Origin: Deltaproteobacteria bacterium
Lineage (GTDB): Bacteria > Desulfobacterota > Syntrophobacteria > Syntrophobacterales > Syntrophobacteraceae
DNA: 64,000 bases
Direction of reading: 5' to 3'
NCBI GenBank assembly: GCA_012517315.1
Contig: JAAYVE010000019.1
Span: 146,855 to 210,854 of the forward strand
Every line of letters begins with the position of its first letter. Within the stretch, counting starts at the first letter, position 1. Position numbers and translations under genes: made by a program. The notes under the pieces were generated by a model that saw nothing but the letters and a program-made list of their open reading frames with translations, did not search any database and was not told the origin of the DNA. Shown piece by piece: positions 18,974 to 26,757 of the stretch.

Positions 18974-20476
18974 ATGGATCAGTATGAACTGGTGAGGACA
19001 GGGTATCGAGTCGACGGGAAGACGATCAGTGAGCTGGCCAGGCTGACCGGTCACTCCCGCAATACGATCAAGAAGGCGATACGAGGCGAGCCATGGGGCT
19101 ATAAGGAGCGGGCTCATCAGCCATTCCCGGTTCTTGGCGATCATGCGGAGACGATCGATCGGTGGCTTGAGAGTGATAAAGCCAACCCGAGAAAGCAACG
19201 CCACACGGCACGGCGGATCTACCATCGACTCGTTGAAGAGCATGGCTTTGAAGGCAGTGAAACGAATGTCCGCCGTTACCTGAGATGCGCGAAGATGAGG
19301 CTGGGGATTGCCCGATCCGGTGCCTTCATTCCCTGCGACCCGGAGGCGGGGAATGAGGCCGAGGTGGACTGGGGGACGGCCGTGGCGATCCTCTGCGGAG
19401 AAGAAGTCCCGCTGAAGTTTTTCTGCATGCGGAGCAAGTATTCGCGAAAGCACTTCATCCGGTTTTACCCTTGCGAGCGGCAGCAGGCGTTTTTCGATGG
19501 TCACGCACGTGCCTTTTCCTTCTTTGGCGGGGTTTTCCCCGTTCTGATCTATGACAACCTGACCAGCGCAGTGCAGAAGGTGCTGCGCGGCCGGGATCGC
19601 GTGGAAAAGGAGCAGTTTTGCAAGCTCAAGGCCTACTACAGCTTTGAAGCCCGGTTCTGCAATCCCGACAGCGGTCACGAGAAAGGTGGGGTCGAGGGGC
19701 TGGTGGGCTTTGCACGCCGCAACTACATGGTTTCGGTTCCGGAGGCAACAAACCTCGACGAGCTCAACGAGAAGATTGTCGACCGCTGCGTCGCTTACGG
19801 AAGCCACAAGATGGACGGTCGAGACCGTCCGGTAAAGGCGTTGTGCGAGGAGGAGAAGAGCCACCTTGTTGCATTGCTCGAGGAAGCCTTCAGCAACGTC
19901 CAGACCTGCGATGGCCGGGCCGACAAATATGCCACGGTCATCGTGGACAAGAACCGCTATTCGGTTCCGAGCTGTTGTGCGGGCTTCAGAGTAAGAGTGT
20001 TGCTCCATGTGGACCGAGTCGAGATTTTCAGCGACGCCAAGAAGGTGGCGACGCACGGGAGGTTGTACGGGAACAACAAATGGTGCCTGAATCCTGACCA
20101 CTATCTCGACCTGATTCAGGAACGGCCCATGGCTTTCAAGAACGCCCGCCCCATCCGACAGTGGCAGGAAAGCTGGCCGGAATCCCTGCACGTGCTTTTG
20201 GAGCGTTATTGCAGCGCCCAGGGTGAAACCAAGGGGATCAAGGACTTCGTGACGGTTCTCATGTTCTGCCGGGATCATGAATCCACCGAGGTTGAAGCCG
20301 CCGTCAAGCTCGCCGCAGAGAGTCACATCAGCACCAGCGAGGGAGTGCGCCACATTTTGACCAGCGCCGCCAATCCCGCTTCAGCCATCGCTTCCCTGAG
20401 CGCTACGTCATTGCCCTGGTCGACTCTCGCTCCTCCCGATGTGGCCGTCTACGGACAGTTGGGAGATTTGCAATGA
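18974..20476 (+). CDS. istA: IS21 family transposase IstA
   Basis: 500 aa. N-terminal HTH (SELARLTGHSRNTIKKAI) followed by an RNase H-like DDE integrase core; EVDWGTA carries the first catalytic Asp and YDNLTSAV the second. A Mu-type beta-barrel-like C-domain follows. AAAGGAG lies 8 nt before the ATG at 18974; a GTG at 18965 is in frame. The stop overlaps the start of istB by 4 nt, as usual in IS21. The frame is intact. Confidence 0.92.
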   Translation: MDQYELVRTGYRVDGKTISELARLTGHSRNTIKKAIRGEPWGYKERAHQPFPVLGDHAETIDRWLESDKANPRKQRHTARRIYHRLVEEHGFEGSETNVRRYLRCAKMRLGIARSGAFIPCDPEAGNEAEVDWGTAVAILCGEEVPLKFFCMRSKYSRKHFIRFYPCERQQAFFDGHARAFSFFGGVFPVLIYDNLTSAVQKVLRGRDRVEKEQFCKLKAYYSFEARFCNPDSGHEKGGVEGLVGFARRNYMVSVPEATNLDELNEKIVDRCVAYGSHKMDGRDRPVKALCEEEKSHLVALLEEAFSNVQTCDGRADKYATVIVDKNRYSVPSCCAGFRVRVLLHVDRVEIFSDAKKVATHGRLYGNNKWCLNPDHYLDLIQERPMAFKNARPIRQWQESWPESLHVLLERYCSAQGETKGIKDFVTVLMFCRDHESTEVEAAVKLAAESHISTSEGVRHILTSAANPASAIASLSATSLPWSTLAPPDVAVYGQLGDLQ

Positions 20477-21234
20477 CAGTCGGCACATTGATCGAGCTGC
20501 GAGCGAATCTCAAAGCGCTGCACCTTCCCAATATGGCTCGAAACCTGGAAGGGCTCCTGCGGCAGGCCAAAGAGAGCGGAATCGGCTACGATGACTTTCT
20601 CCTGGACCTGACCGGAGCGGAGCTGCAGACCAGGGCGATAAGCAGGCTGAATCGTCGCATCAAGGAATCGAGGTTTCCGCTTATGAAGCCCCTTGAAACC
20701 TTTAACCTGGCGGCTGTCCCGGATCTCGACATCAGGCTTTTCCGAGAGCTTGCCGGGTGCGGCTACATTCAGGAGCGAAAAAATGTCATCTTCCTCGGGC
20801 GAAGCGGCACCGGCAAAACCCACATGACCAGCGCTCTGGGGATCGAGGCCTGCAGGCACAAGTTCCGGACCCGTTTCGTCACCTGCTACGGCCTGGATAA
20901 TGAGCTGGTCGAGGCAAGAGAGGAAAGAACCCTGCAGCGCTTCATCCAGAAGGTCGTCCGATGCGACTTTCTGGTCCTGGACGAGCTCGGCTACATCCCG
21001 TTTTCCAAGGAAGGCTCCGCGCTGCTGTTATAGGTCCTGGCCGAACGGAACGAGAAGGGATCGGTGATCATCACGAGCAATCTCGGGTTCGCCGATTGGA
21101 CACAGGTTTTCGGCGATGCGACCATGACCGCCGCGCTTCTCGACCGGCTGACCCATAAGGCTCACATCATCAACTGCAGCTTGGAGAGCTACCGGCTCAA
21201 ACAAAGCCTCAATCAAAAAGCGAAGCGTTCATAG
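20473..21234 (+). pseudogene. istB: IstB-like helper ATPase interrupted by an amber codon
   Basis: The IstB reading frame spans 253 codons. Walker A is GRSGTGKTH, Walker B is FLVLDELGYIPF, and the sensor region SVIITSNLGFADW is in the second part. A TAG at 21031-21033 splits it after residue 186. Typical IstB reads LLFQVLAER here; this copy reads LLL-stop-VLAER, so one CAG-to-TAG change explains it. The downstream half continues in frame with no other lesion. A short 186-residue protein would lack sensor 1 and the C-terminal helices, so transposition by this copy is doubtful. Confidence 0.88.
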
Positions 21235-21250
21235 CGAGGAGCCCCGACCT

Positions 21251-21502
21251 ATGGAGATCACCGTTTACAACCCCCAAAAAGGGCGACTTGAAACGATCGC
21301 AGTCGAATTCACCAAGGACAACACAACCTGGTTCGAAAGCTACCGGAGTTCCCGTGATATTGACAGGATAACGGATTTTGAAGGTGGTCTGCTGATCACT
21401 AAATTTGGCTACACCCATCCGGTTTGGATCTATGACACATCCACGACTGACACCGGCTACAGCCAGAAAAGAGCAAAGCAACTGCCGCGGATGCAGGTGT
21501 GA
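21251..21502 (+). CDS. Small passenger ORF inside the IS21 element, unknown function
   Basis: 83 aa starting 17 nt after the istB stop, with GAGGAG 9 nt before the ATG. It has an acidic, aromatic-rich composition (FTKDNTTWFESYRSSRD, KFGYTHPVWIYD) without a membrane segment. It reads well to YDTST and is less convincing after that, where the sequence enters a palindromic GC-rich stretch. I do not recognise the family. It lies within the terminal repeats and so would move with the element. Confidence 0.45.
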   Translation: MEITVYNPQKGRLETIAVEFTKDNTTWFESYRSSRDIDRITDFEGGLLITKFGYTHPVWIYDTSTTDTGYSQKRAKQLPRMQV

Positions 21503-21529
21503 GTCCAGCACCGCGGTTGGACCCGCCGA

Positions 21530-21574
21530 CAGGTGAAACTCCGGTCGCCCCAGGGGCTCCCTCCATTTCACCTG
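21530..21574. repeat. Palindromic REP-like hairpin between passenger ORF and IS end
   Basis: CAGGTGAAA (21530-21538) pairs with TTTCACCTG (21566-21574), with an internal GCCCC-A-GGGGC hairpin at 21547-21557. There is no T tract, so it is not a typical terminator. Confidence 0.55.
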
Positions 21575-21776
21575 CCCGTCCCATGGCAGCACGAGGATGA
21601 TCACCCCCTCATTCTGCAAGACGATTCTTTCTGCTCAGGGGTGGTCAATTTTCGGTTATCGCAGATGGTCAAATTTCGATCATCATTCCGAGGCCTGCTC
21701 CCACTTTTAACACTCGGACGACCATCAAACGGCATGAGCAGTCCTTTATCGGTGTTTCAGGTCGGGTGCATTTCGT

Positions 21777-21805
21777 TTGCTCACATGAGCGGCCTGTGGT
21801 ATCTT
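21777..21805 (+). promoter_or_regulatory. Possible promoter upstream of terminator hairpin
   Basis: TTGCTC and TATCTT are separated by 17 nt. A start near 21812 would give a transcript of about 95 nt ending at the terminator at 21854-21905, or reading on to the small gene at 21932. Confidence 0.35.
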
Positions 21806-21853
21806 TATTTGGGACACGGAATGCCTGACGGGGTATTTTGTGCAACCCGACAG

Positions 21854-21905
21854 AGCCTCTGCTCCGACTTTAAGGCCTTCCCCCCGAGTGAGCAGAGGCT
21901 TTTTT
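21854..21905 (+). terminator. Intrinsic terminator with long loop, upstream of a 65-aa gene
   Basis: AGCCTCTGCTC (21854-21864) and GAGCAGAGGCT (21890-21900) form a perfect 11-bp stem followed by a run of six T. The 25-nt loop contains the palindrome AAGGCCTT. There is no gene immediately upstream on this strand, so it either ends a short non-coding RNA or attenuates the downstream small gene. Confidence 0.75.
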
Positions 21906-21931
21906 CTCGCAGCGCAACCAGGAAGCCGTCC

Positions 21932-22129
21932 ATGCATCCCGATGATGAGATCATTTTGAGAGCGGCAAAGGAGATCGTGGTGAAGTTCATTGAACTTCAG
22001 CGGGTTTCCCCCACCAATTTTGAGGAGCATTTCAGAAGGATTTATTACGCATTGAAGAACACGGTCCTGGAGGGCAGGATCGAGGACCTGCAAAAGGAGA
22101 TCCTCGGAAGCGGCAAGCCGGATGACTGA
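21932..22129 (+). CDS. Conserved small protein, unknown function
   Basis: 65 aa beginning MHPDDEIILRAAKEIVVKF, with VSPTNFEEHF in the middle. I recognise this as resembling small, uncharacterised proteins found in many Desulfobacterota and Geobacter relatives; no enzymatic motif is seen. It is likely helical. The frame is open further upstream to 21533 but that part crosses the IS end and a terminator, so the internal ATG at 21932 is used. It converges on acpP. Confidence 0.65.
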   Translation: MHPDDEIILRAAKEIVVKFIELQRVSPTNFEEHFRRIYYALKNTVLEGRIEDLQKEILGSGKPDD

Positions 22130-22197
22130 GCCGGCCGTGTGATAAAGGGAGAGCGTTTCGAGGCGGGGCGTACCCCCCGGTCCGCCCCGGACAAATC

Positions 22198-22440
22198 CTA
22201 TTCCGCAGACTTTTCAATATAATCGAATATATCCTTTACAGTGCGGATCTTCTCGGCTTCCTCGTCGGGTATCTCAAGATTGAACGCCTCTTCCAAAGCC
22301 ATGACCAGCTCTACCACATCCAGCGAATCGGCCCCCAGATCATCCACCACGTTGGCTTCGGCGGTGATGATCCCCTTTTCCACACCCAACTGATTGGCGA
22401 TGATATCTGTCACTTTGGCCTGGATTGCGCTCTTGTCCAT
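22198..22440 (-). CDS. acpP: Acyl carrier protein
   Basis: 80 aa acidic four-helix protein. The phosphopantetheine attachment Ser is in [18 protein letters not shown]. It carries growing acyl chains in type II fatty acid synthesis. The usual fab neighbours (fabD, fabG, fabF) are absent; instead it lies 15 bp after a TetR-family regulator on the same strand. It could therefore be the housekeeping ACP displaced from its cluster or a second specialised one. Confidence 0.95.
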   Translation of the reverse strand: MDKSAIQAKVTDIIANQLGVEKGIITAEANVVDDLGADSLDVVELVMALEEAFNLEIPDEEAEKIRTVKDIFDYIEKSAE

Positions 22441-22455
22441 GGGTTGCCTCCTCGT

Positions 22456-23406
22456 TCATCGATGGTCGACTGTCTGTTTGTTTTCAGCATTTGCGTTTTT
22501 CACAAAACCGTAAAAGAGAACCTCTGTGACGGCGGGGAGTTCTTGCACGAGGGAGTAGGAGCAGTCCCTCGCCAGCCATTTCTGGATCACGCCGTGGATA
22601 AACCCCATCACCCCGTAGAAGACCGTCTGGAAATCCACGTCCTTCAGAATACCCTGCTGGCTCGCCTCATATATTTTTTTTTTGAGGAGGGGGGCTCTTT
22701 TCATGACCTTTCTGAAATAAAGATCCTGGACCTGTTCCCCCAATTCAAGCCGCTCCTGGTTGATGAGGCGATAGAGACGCTGGTTCCGGTCGAAGAACTC
22801 GAAGTAGATGTGCAGGTACTTCCTGATCATGGTCAGGACATCGTCATGGCCGTTGAAAACCGACCAGGCTTTTCTTTCGAGTTCCTCCAGGCGAATCCGG
22901 ACCAGTTCATTGAAAAGGGTTTCCTTGTTGGCAAAGTACCGGTAAAGGGTCCCCTTCCCAACACCTGCCCGTTCGGCTATTTCATCCACCGTAGCCGAAT
23001 GAAAACCTTTTTCCGAGAACATCTCCAAAGCGGCGTCCAGGATCCGCTCCTTGGTGGAGTACCGGGTCATGGATTGTCCAGTTTCGTCCCGATCGCCGCC
23101 TTCCTTGAGCAGTCCGCTGAGGAGCCGCCCGTAGAAAGCCTGCGGAGCAACGCCCTTCGACTGCGCGACCTTCTGGAAGACCTCCACAAGCCGTTCCACG
23201 GGATAGTCCGAGGGGAAGGCTTTCCGCCGGATGGAGTCCTTCATCTCCAAAAGCCATCCACAGAGCTCCTGGACAAATTCCTCCCCGGAAAGCTCCCTGG
23301 TGGTCCCACGACTGAAAAACTCGGCCACCGCTTCCGGATCAGCATTTTCACTGAGGCATTTCCTGAGGAGAGCCCTCATGTCTCTGCGCTTCTTTCCCCT
23401 GTCCAC
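22456..23406 (-). CDS. TetR-family regulator with a long N-terminal extension
   Basis: 316 aa. The TetR HTH lies at about residues 115-165 (AALEMFSEKGFHSATVDEIAERAGVGKGTLYRYF). A TetR C-terminal ligand domain follows (IYFEFFDRNQRLYRLINQE). The first 110 residues precede the HTH and are predicted helical and charged (FSRGTTRELSGEEFVQELCG); they match nothing I recognise and double the usual free N-terminus. The gene is followed by acpP in the same direction, suggesting control of lipid metabolism, as in FadR/FabR-like TetR proteins. Confidence 0.85.
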   Translation of the reverse strand: MDRGKKRRDMRALLRKCLSENADPEAVAEFFSRGTTRELSGEEFVQELCGWLLEMKDSIRRKAFPSDYPVERLVEVFQKVAQSKGVAPQAFYGRLLSGLLKEGGDRDETGQSMTRYSTKERILDAALEMFSEKGFHSATVDEIAERAGVGKGTLYRYFANKETLFNELVRIRLEELERKAWSVFNGHDDVLTMIRKYLHIYFEFFDRNQRLYRLINQERLELGEQVQDLYFRKVMKRAPLLKKKIYEASQQGILKDVDFQTVFYGVMGFIHGVIQKWLARDCSYSLVQELPAVTEVLFYGFVKNANAENKQTVDHR

Positions 23407-23430
23407 CGCCCCTGCTTGCGACCTCCCTCG

Positions 23431-23448
23431 TGACGGACTGGTCAGTCA
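23431..23448. promoter_or_regulatory. Perfect 18-bp dyad, likely TetR operator
   Basis: TGACGGACTGGTCAGTCA has the form TGACnGACnnGTCnGTCA, symmetric at every defined position. Such TGAC...GTCA dyads are typical of TetR-family operators. It lies 25 bp upstream of the regulator start, so autoregulation together with acpP is the simplest reading. Confidence 0.7.
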
Positions 23449-23554
23449 TAAATCACAAGAAACGGGAGGTTGTCAAGTGGGATCATGGAAGGAGGAGAGA
23501 ATTGTGGGTTCGGCCATGCCCCACGCCGAGTTGGCATGGAGCAGAGCAGAACTT

Positions 23555-24016
23555 TCAGTAGGCGGGATCGTAGACGGGATGAAGGGATTCTCTGTTCTGG
23601 TAAAACGCTCTCCGGATGACTTTTTCGGTACCATCAGTGAGGTGGTAGCGGGAGAGGTCCTTGAGTGAAACAAAGGCACAGTTGAGCACGTCACTCGCCG
23701 GAGCGGGCTCTCCTCCTTTCCACTCGCAGAGAAAATCCAACAGGACGTAATGATATTCAATCTCCCCCCTCTGATCCCGGATCACTCGATCGAGGGCGAC
23801 CACAAGGTCTCTCACCGCCACCTCGAGGCCGACTTCCTCCAGGACCTCCCGTGAAACGGCATGGTGAAGGCTTTCACCCAGCTCCACTGCACCCCCGGGT
23901 ATGGACCACTTGCCGTAAGAGGGTTCACGGCCCCGTTGGACCAAAAGAACAGAGTCTTCTCGAAAAATGATAGCTCCAACCCCGACGAGCGGTCTTTGCG
24001 GATAGCGCCGATCCAA
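23555..24016 (-). CDS. NUDIX hydrolase, ADP-ribose pyrophosphatase-like
   Basis: 153 aa. The NUDIX box starts GGAVELGE and ends REVLEEVGL (residues about 41-63), matching Gx5Ex7REUxEExGU. The N-terminal beta sheet segment VGVGAIIFREDSVLLVQRG is typical of the family. It hydrolyses a nucleoside diphosphate linked to another moiety; the substrate cannot be told from sequence. It follows the nuclease gene at 24062 by 45 bp on the same strand. Confidence 0.88.
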   Translation of the reverse strand: MDRRYPQRPLVGVGAIIFREDSVLLVQRGREPSYGKWSIPGGAVELGESLHHAVSREVLEEVGLEVAVRDLVVALDRVIRDQRGEIEYHYVLLDFLCEWKGGEPAPASDVLNCAFVSLKDLSRYHLTDGTEKVIRRAFYQNRESLHPVYDPAY

Positions 24017-24061
24017 TGTTCCACCCCCTTTTGAAAGGCAGCTCGATCTTCAAGAACGGAC

Positions 24062-24709
24062 TCACGGCTTGCAGCGGCGGCAGGGACTGCAGCCCTGCCT
24101 GATGCAGTCCCAGCGACTTCCGATACGCTCCCAGCGCCACGAAACTCGGCTAGGCACAAAATTGCACTGAGGGCGATGGAAAACGCCGTTTGCCTTGTTC
24201 ACCCAATAGAAATTTTCTTCTTTCACGGGACAAGCTCCCCACATGCCCCTCCTGGCATCCACTGCCTCCCTCTGGCACTGCAGGAACTCGTTCCTCAAGC
24301 GGAACGGACCCGAGCCCGGAGGTGAATAGAGGAAAGCGAGCCCCTTGCAGAGAAGCTCCTTATTGACACACTGACCATTCATGAGGAAGACATATCCCGT
24401 CAACCTCCCGTGGGAATCCCTCCTCCCTCCGTCCTTTTCATATTCGATCCGGACATCCTTGCCCATCACCAGGTCGGAGTTGAAAGCCTTTGCTGCATCA
24501 CCGTAGCAGTCTGCGGGTCTGCCCTCATGAGCGATCTCCGGTGCGTCCACGCCCAGGTATCGAAGCCTCTGCCCCGAATGCAACAACACCGTGTCCCCGT
24601 CCAGCACGGAGATGACCTTCGCGCGAACAGGACTGGACTCGCCACCAAGACACAAGGGACAAGACGGTGCCAACGGTCCTGCCACAAGGAACCAGGCACC
24701 CACTGTCAT
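24062..24709 (-). CDS. Exported thermonuclease (SNase) with Ada-like zinc-binding tail
   Basis: 215 aa from ATG 24709, which has AAAGGA about 9 nt upstream. A hydrophobic N-terminus (VGAWFLVAGPLAPSC) suggests export. SNase motifs are VLDGDTVLL, RYLGVDAPEIA (catalytic Glu) and RDSHGRLTGYVFL (catalytic Arg). The C-terminal 45 residues have the VFHRPQC...PCRRCKP pattern of the Ada-like metal-binding module found at the end of many bacterial nucleases. A longer frame to 24922 exists but its first 71 residues look non-coding. Confidence 0.82.
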   Translation of the reverse strand: MTVGAWFLVAGPLAPSCPLCLGGESSPVRAKVISVLDGDTVLLHSGQRLRYLGVDAPEIAHEGRPADCYGDAAKAFNSDLVMGKDVRIEYEKDGGRRDSHGRLTGYVFLMNGQCVNKELLCKGLAFLYSPPGSGPFRLRNEFLQCQREAVDARRGMWGACPVKEENFYWVNKANGVFHRPQCNFVPSRVSWRWERIGSRWDCIRQGCSPCRRCKP

Positions 24710-24918
24710 GGACAATTTTCCTTTGAAGACACGCAAGAGGAACGGCACACTCCACTCCCGGGAAACTCCATTTTTTTCCGGCCACGGAGGAAGGCGCGCT
24801 TCCCGTGCAGATCTCTCCCCGGCCAATACCAGGCTGCAAGACGTGCAAGCGGGGTGCGGGGATTCACCGGCGGAAGGTATCCATTCCGATACGATGAACC
24901 CGGGTGGGGTTCCGCCTG

Positions 24919-26169
24919 TCAAGAGACGGAGTCGGCGGAGATCTCTTCTCCCACCAGGGGATTCTCGTCGTGGGATTTGAGTCCCCTCAGAACTTTTCCC
25001 ATTTGGCGCAAAGCTTGCCTGATCCTGTGCTCATTTTCCACCAAGGCGAGCCGCAGATAGCCTTCCCCCTCCTCGCCGAATCCAATGCCGGGTGCCACGG
25101 CCACGTTGGCCTCCTCCATCAATTTCACGGCAAATGCCATGGAACCCATAGCATGGTAAGGCTCCGGAATCCTGGTCCACACGAACATCCCCGCCTTGGG
25201 TTCGTTCACGGGCCAACCGATGCGCCTGAGGCCGGCACAGAGCACGTCACGCCGTTTTTCGTAGACTCCAGCCTGATGGACGACGTCCGATTCACAGTCC
25301 CTTAGTGCCACGATCCCGGCGATCTGGATGGCTGAAAAGATGCCGTAGTCGTAGTAGCCTTTGATTTTAGCCAACCCCTCGATGATTTCGCGGTTGCCGA
25401 CACAATAACCGATGCGCCATCCTGCCATGTTGTAGGATTTGGAAAAGGAACCGAACTCCACCCCGATTTCCCTGGCTCCGTCGACTTGGAGAAGGCTGGG
25501 AGCCCGGTAACCGTCAAACGTGATTTTCCCGTAAGCGAAGTCATGGACCACCATGAAGCGGTATTTGCGCGCCAACTGAACCACTTCCGAAAAAAGATCC
25601 AGGCTTGCCAGGGCACCCGTAGGATTGTGGGGATAATTGAGGATCAGGACCTTCGGGCTGGGGCACAGGGATTCGCACATGGTCGCGATGCGGGCGAGAA
25701 AGACGTCTTCTTCGGCCAGCGGAATGCGGATGACGTTGCCGCCTGCAATGATGGCCGCATAGATATGAATGGGAAAAGCGGGAGCGGGAACGAGAACGGT
25801 GTCCCCGGGCCCAACAAGGGCGAGGCTCAAATGGGATATCCCCTCCTTGGAGCCAATGGTGCAAATGACCTCCTTCTCGCAGTCGAGATGCACCCCGTAA
25901 TCCCGCTGATAGAACTTGGCGATCTCGTTTCGGAGGTTGCGCAGTCCTGCAGCAACGGGATACCGGTGGCTTTTTGGATCCTGGACCACTTCGCAGAGCT
26001 TCCGCGTCACCGCTTCCGGAGCAGGATCGATGGGGTTGCCCATTCCGAGATCGATAACATCATGCCCTTCCGCTCGCTTTTTCATCCTCATGTTGTTGAT
26101 CATTCCGAAGAGGTACGGCGGAAGCTGTTCCATCCGCTGTGCGAACCTGACAATCGATTGTTCTGCCAT
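24919..26169 (-). CDS. alaC: AlaC-type alanine aminotransferase (PLP fold type I)
   Basis: 416 aa from ATG 26169, with GGGAGGAG 6 nt upstream. It closely follows the E. coli AlaC pattern: LPPYLFG, DLGMGNPI, IGSKEGISHLSLAL, PAPAFPIHIYAAIIAGG, NYPHNPTG, and the PLP lysine in GSFSKSYNMAGWRIGY. AlaC converts pyruvate and glutamate to alanine and 2-oxoglutarate; a related role is LL-diaminopimelate aminotransferase. The leader peptide and terminator just upstream are alanine-specific in codon content, which supports the alanine assignment. Confidence 0.88.
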   Translation of the reverse strand: MAEQSIVRFAQRMEQLPPYLFGMINNMRMKKRAEGHDVIDLGMGNPIDPAPEAVTRKLCEVVQDPKSHRYPVAAGLRNLRNEIAKFYQRDYGVHLDCEKEVICTIGSKEGISHLSLALVGPGDTVLVPAPAFPIHIYAAIIAGGNVIRIPLAEEDVFLARIATMCESLCPSPKVLILNYPHNPTGALASLDLFSEVVQLARKYRFMVVHDFAYGKITFDGYRAPSLLQVDGAREIGVEFGSFSKSYNMAGWRIGYCVGNREIIEGLAKIKGYYDYGIFSAIQIAGIVALRDCESDVVHQAGVYEKRRDVLCAGLRRIGWPVNEPKAGMFVWTRIPEPYHAMGSMAFAVKLMEEANVAVAPGIGFGEEGEGYLRLALVENEHRIRQALRQMGKVLRGLKSHDENPLVGEEISADSVS

Positions 26170-26212
26170 TTTCATCTCCTCCCAGCGAGTGAACCCCGGG
26201 CCCATGGCATCC

Positions 26213-26242
26213 AAAAAAAACCCCGAGTCTTCTGACTCAGGG
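26213..26242 (-). terminator. Intrinsic terminator in the alaC leader (attenuator)
   Basis: On the minus strand CCCTGAGTC-AGAA-GACTCGGG forms an 8-bp stem with one bulge and a tetraloop, followed by eight T (26213-26220). It lies between the leader peptide stop (26302) and the alaC start (26169). Position and shape fit transcription attenuation. Confidence 0.85.
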
Positions 26243-26301
26243 CCAAAAACCGCCATGAGCCAGATGTTCAGCCCATGGCGCGCGGTGGCAATCGGTGCTT
26301 C

Positions 26302-26379
26302 TTATGTCTCCTTACCGCCGGCCAACGCCCAGGCTGGACCATGAGCGGCCGCGGCTGCCATTGCGGGAGCATACATCAT
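26302..26379 (-). CDS. Alanine-rich leader peptide of alaC
   Basis: 25 codons. Ten of 25 residues are alanine, including five consecutive Ala codons (GCA GCC GCG GCC GCT, codons 8-12), then a further GCC, GCG and GCC. GAGGG lies 6 nt before the ATG. The peptide ends 60 nt before an intrinsic terminator. The segment GCTCATGG directly after the Ala run (26339-26346) is repeated exactly at 26253-26260 next to the terminator, and both copies can pair with CCATGGGC at 26271-26278; TGGCTCA (26256-26262) can pair with the terminator arm TGAGTCA (26233-26239). This is the layout of ribosome-mediated attenuation. Confidence 0.75.
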   Translation of the reverse strand: MMYAPAMAAAAAHGPAWALAGGKET

Positions 26380-26430
26380 TAATGACCCTCAAACCTAAAA
26401 TTGATCAAATACGCACAATTACTCTTTGTT

Positions 26431-26458
26431 AATTAATCGATCGGAATCCTCAAGTCAA
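26431..26458 (-). promoter_or_regulatory. Likely promoter of the alaC leader
   Basis: TTGACT (26453-26458) and the AT-rich TTAATT (26431-26436) are 16 nt apart on the minus strand, about 50 bp upstream of the leader peptide. Confidence 0.5.
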
Positions 26459-26512
26459 CGAACCTTTTGAAAAAAATCAAAGCAGATTGTGGCCGACCGT
26501 TCAGCAATCGAC

Positions 26513-26540
26513 TTGACGAAAAGGCTTCAGGTGCTATGCT
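26513..26540 (+). promoter_or_regulatory. Likely promoter for the DUF2914-cdaA pair
   Basis: TTGACG and TATGCT are spaced by 16 nt. It is divergent from the alaC promoter. The leader to the first gene is about 210 nt (26547-26757); no gene is recognised in it. Confidence 0.55.
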
Positions 26541-26757
26541 GCTCATATTGCACCGGCGTGAATGTGGGACAACGGCTCCGAACACGTCGGTACAATGCCA
26601 TGCGCATCGGCCCCGGGGAACGCCCGCACTGCCGCAGCGAACGCAGCAGCGAAGACGTTTCGGCAGTCCCGTGCATCCTGTCCTCCCCCATGGACAATTC
26701 CGGCAAAGCCAGAGAATCCAGCGCGATCTGCACGCGCAAATAACGGAGGGTCGTCCT

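Larger units (their letters stand above)
18844..21685 (+). mobile_element. IS21-family insertion sequence (istA, defective istB, passenger ORF)
   Basis: About 2.8 kb. The left end carries two copies of an AAAATTGAYCA motif (starting 18853 and 18887) and the right end carries two inverted copies of the same motif, as in the multiple terminal repeats of IS21. The outermost 20 bp of the two ends match at about 16 positions, starting TG and ending CA. I see no clear target-site duplication, so the outer boundaries are approximate. The element lies upstream of the dcw promoter, transcribed away from it. Confidence 0.8.

Noticed and set aside
18881..20353. Long minus-strand ORF across istA
   Set aside because: It is the antisense of a clear IstA transposase with HTH and DDE motifs.
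21533..21931. Long upstream extension of the 65-aa gene
   Set aside because: It runs through the IS right end, a promoter-like site and a terminator; only the last 65 codons look like protein.
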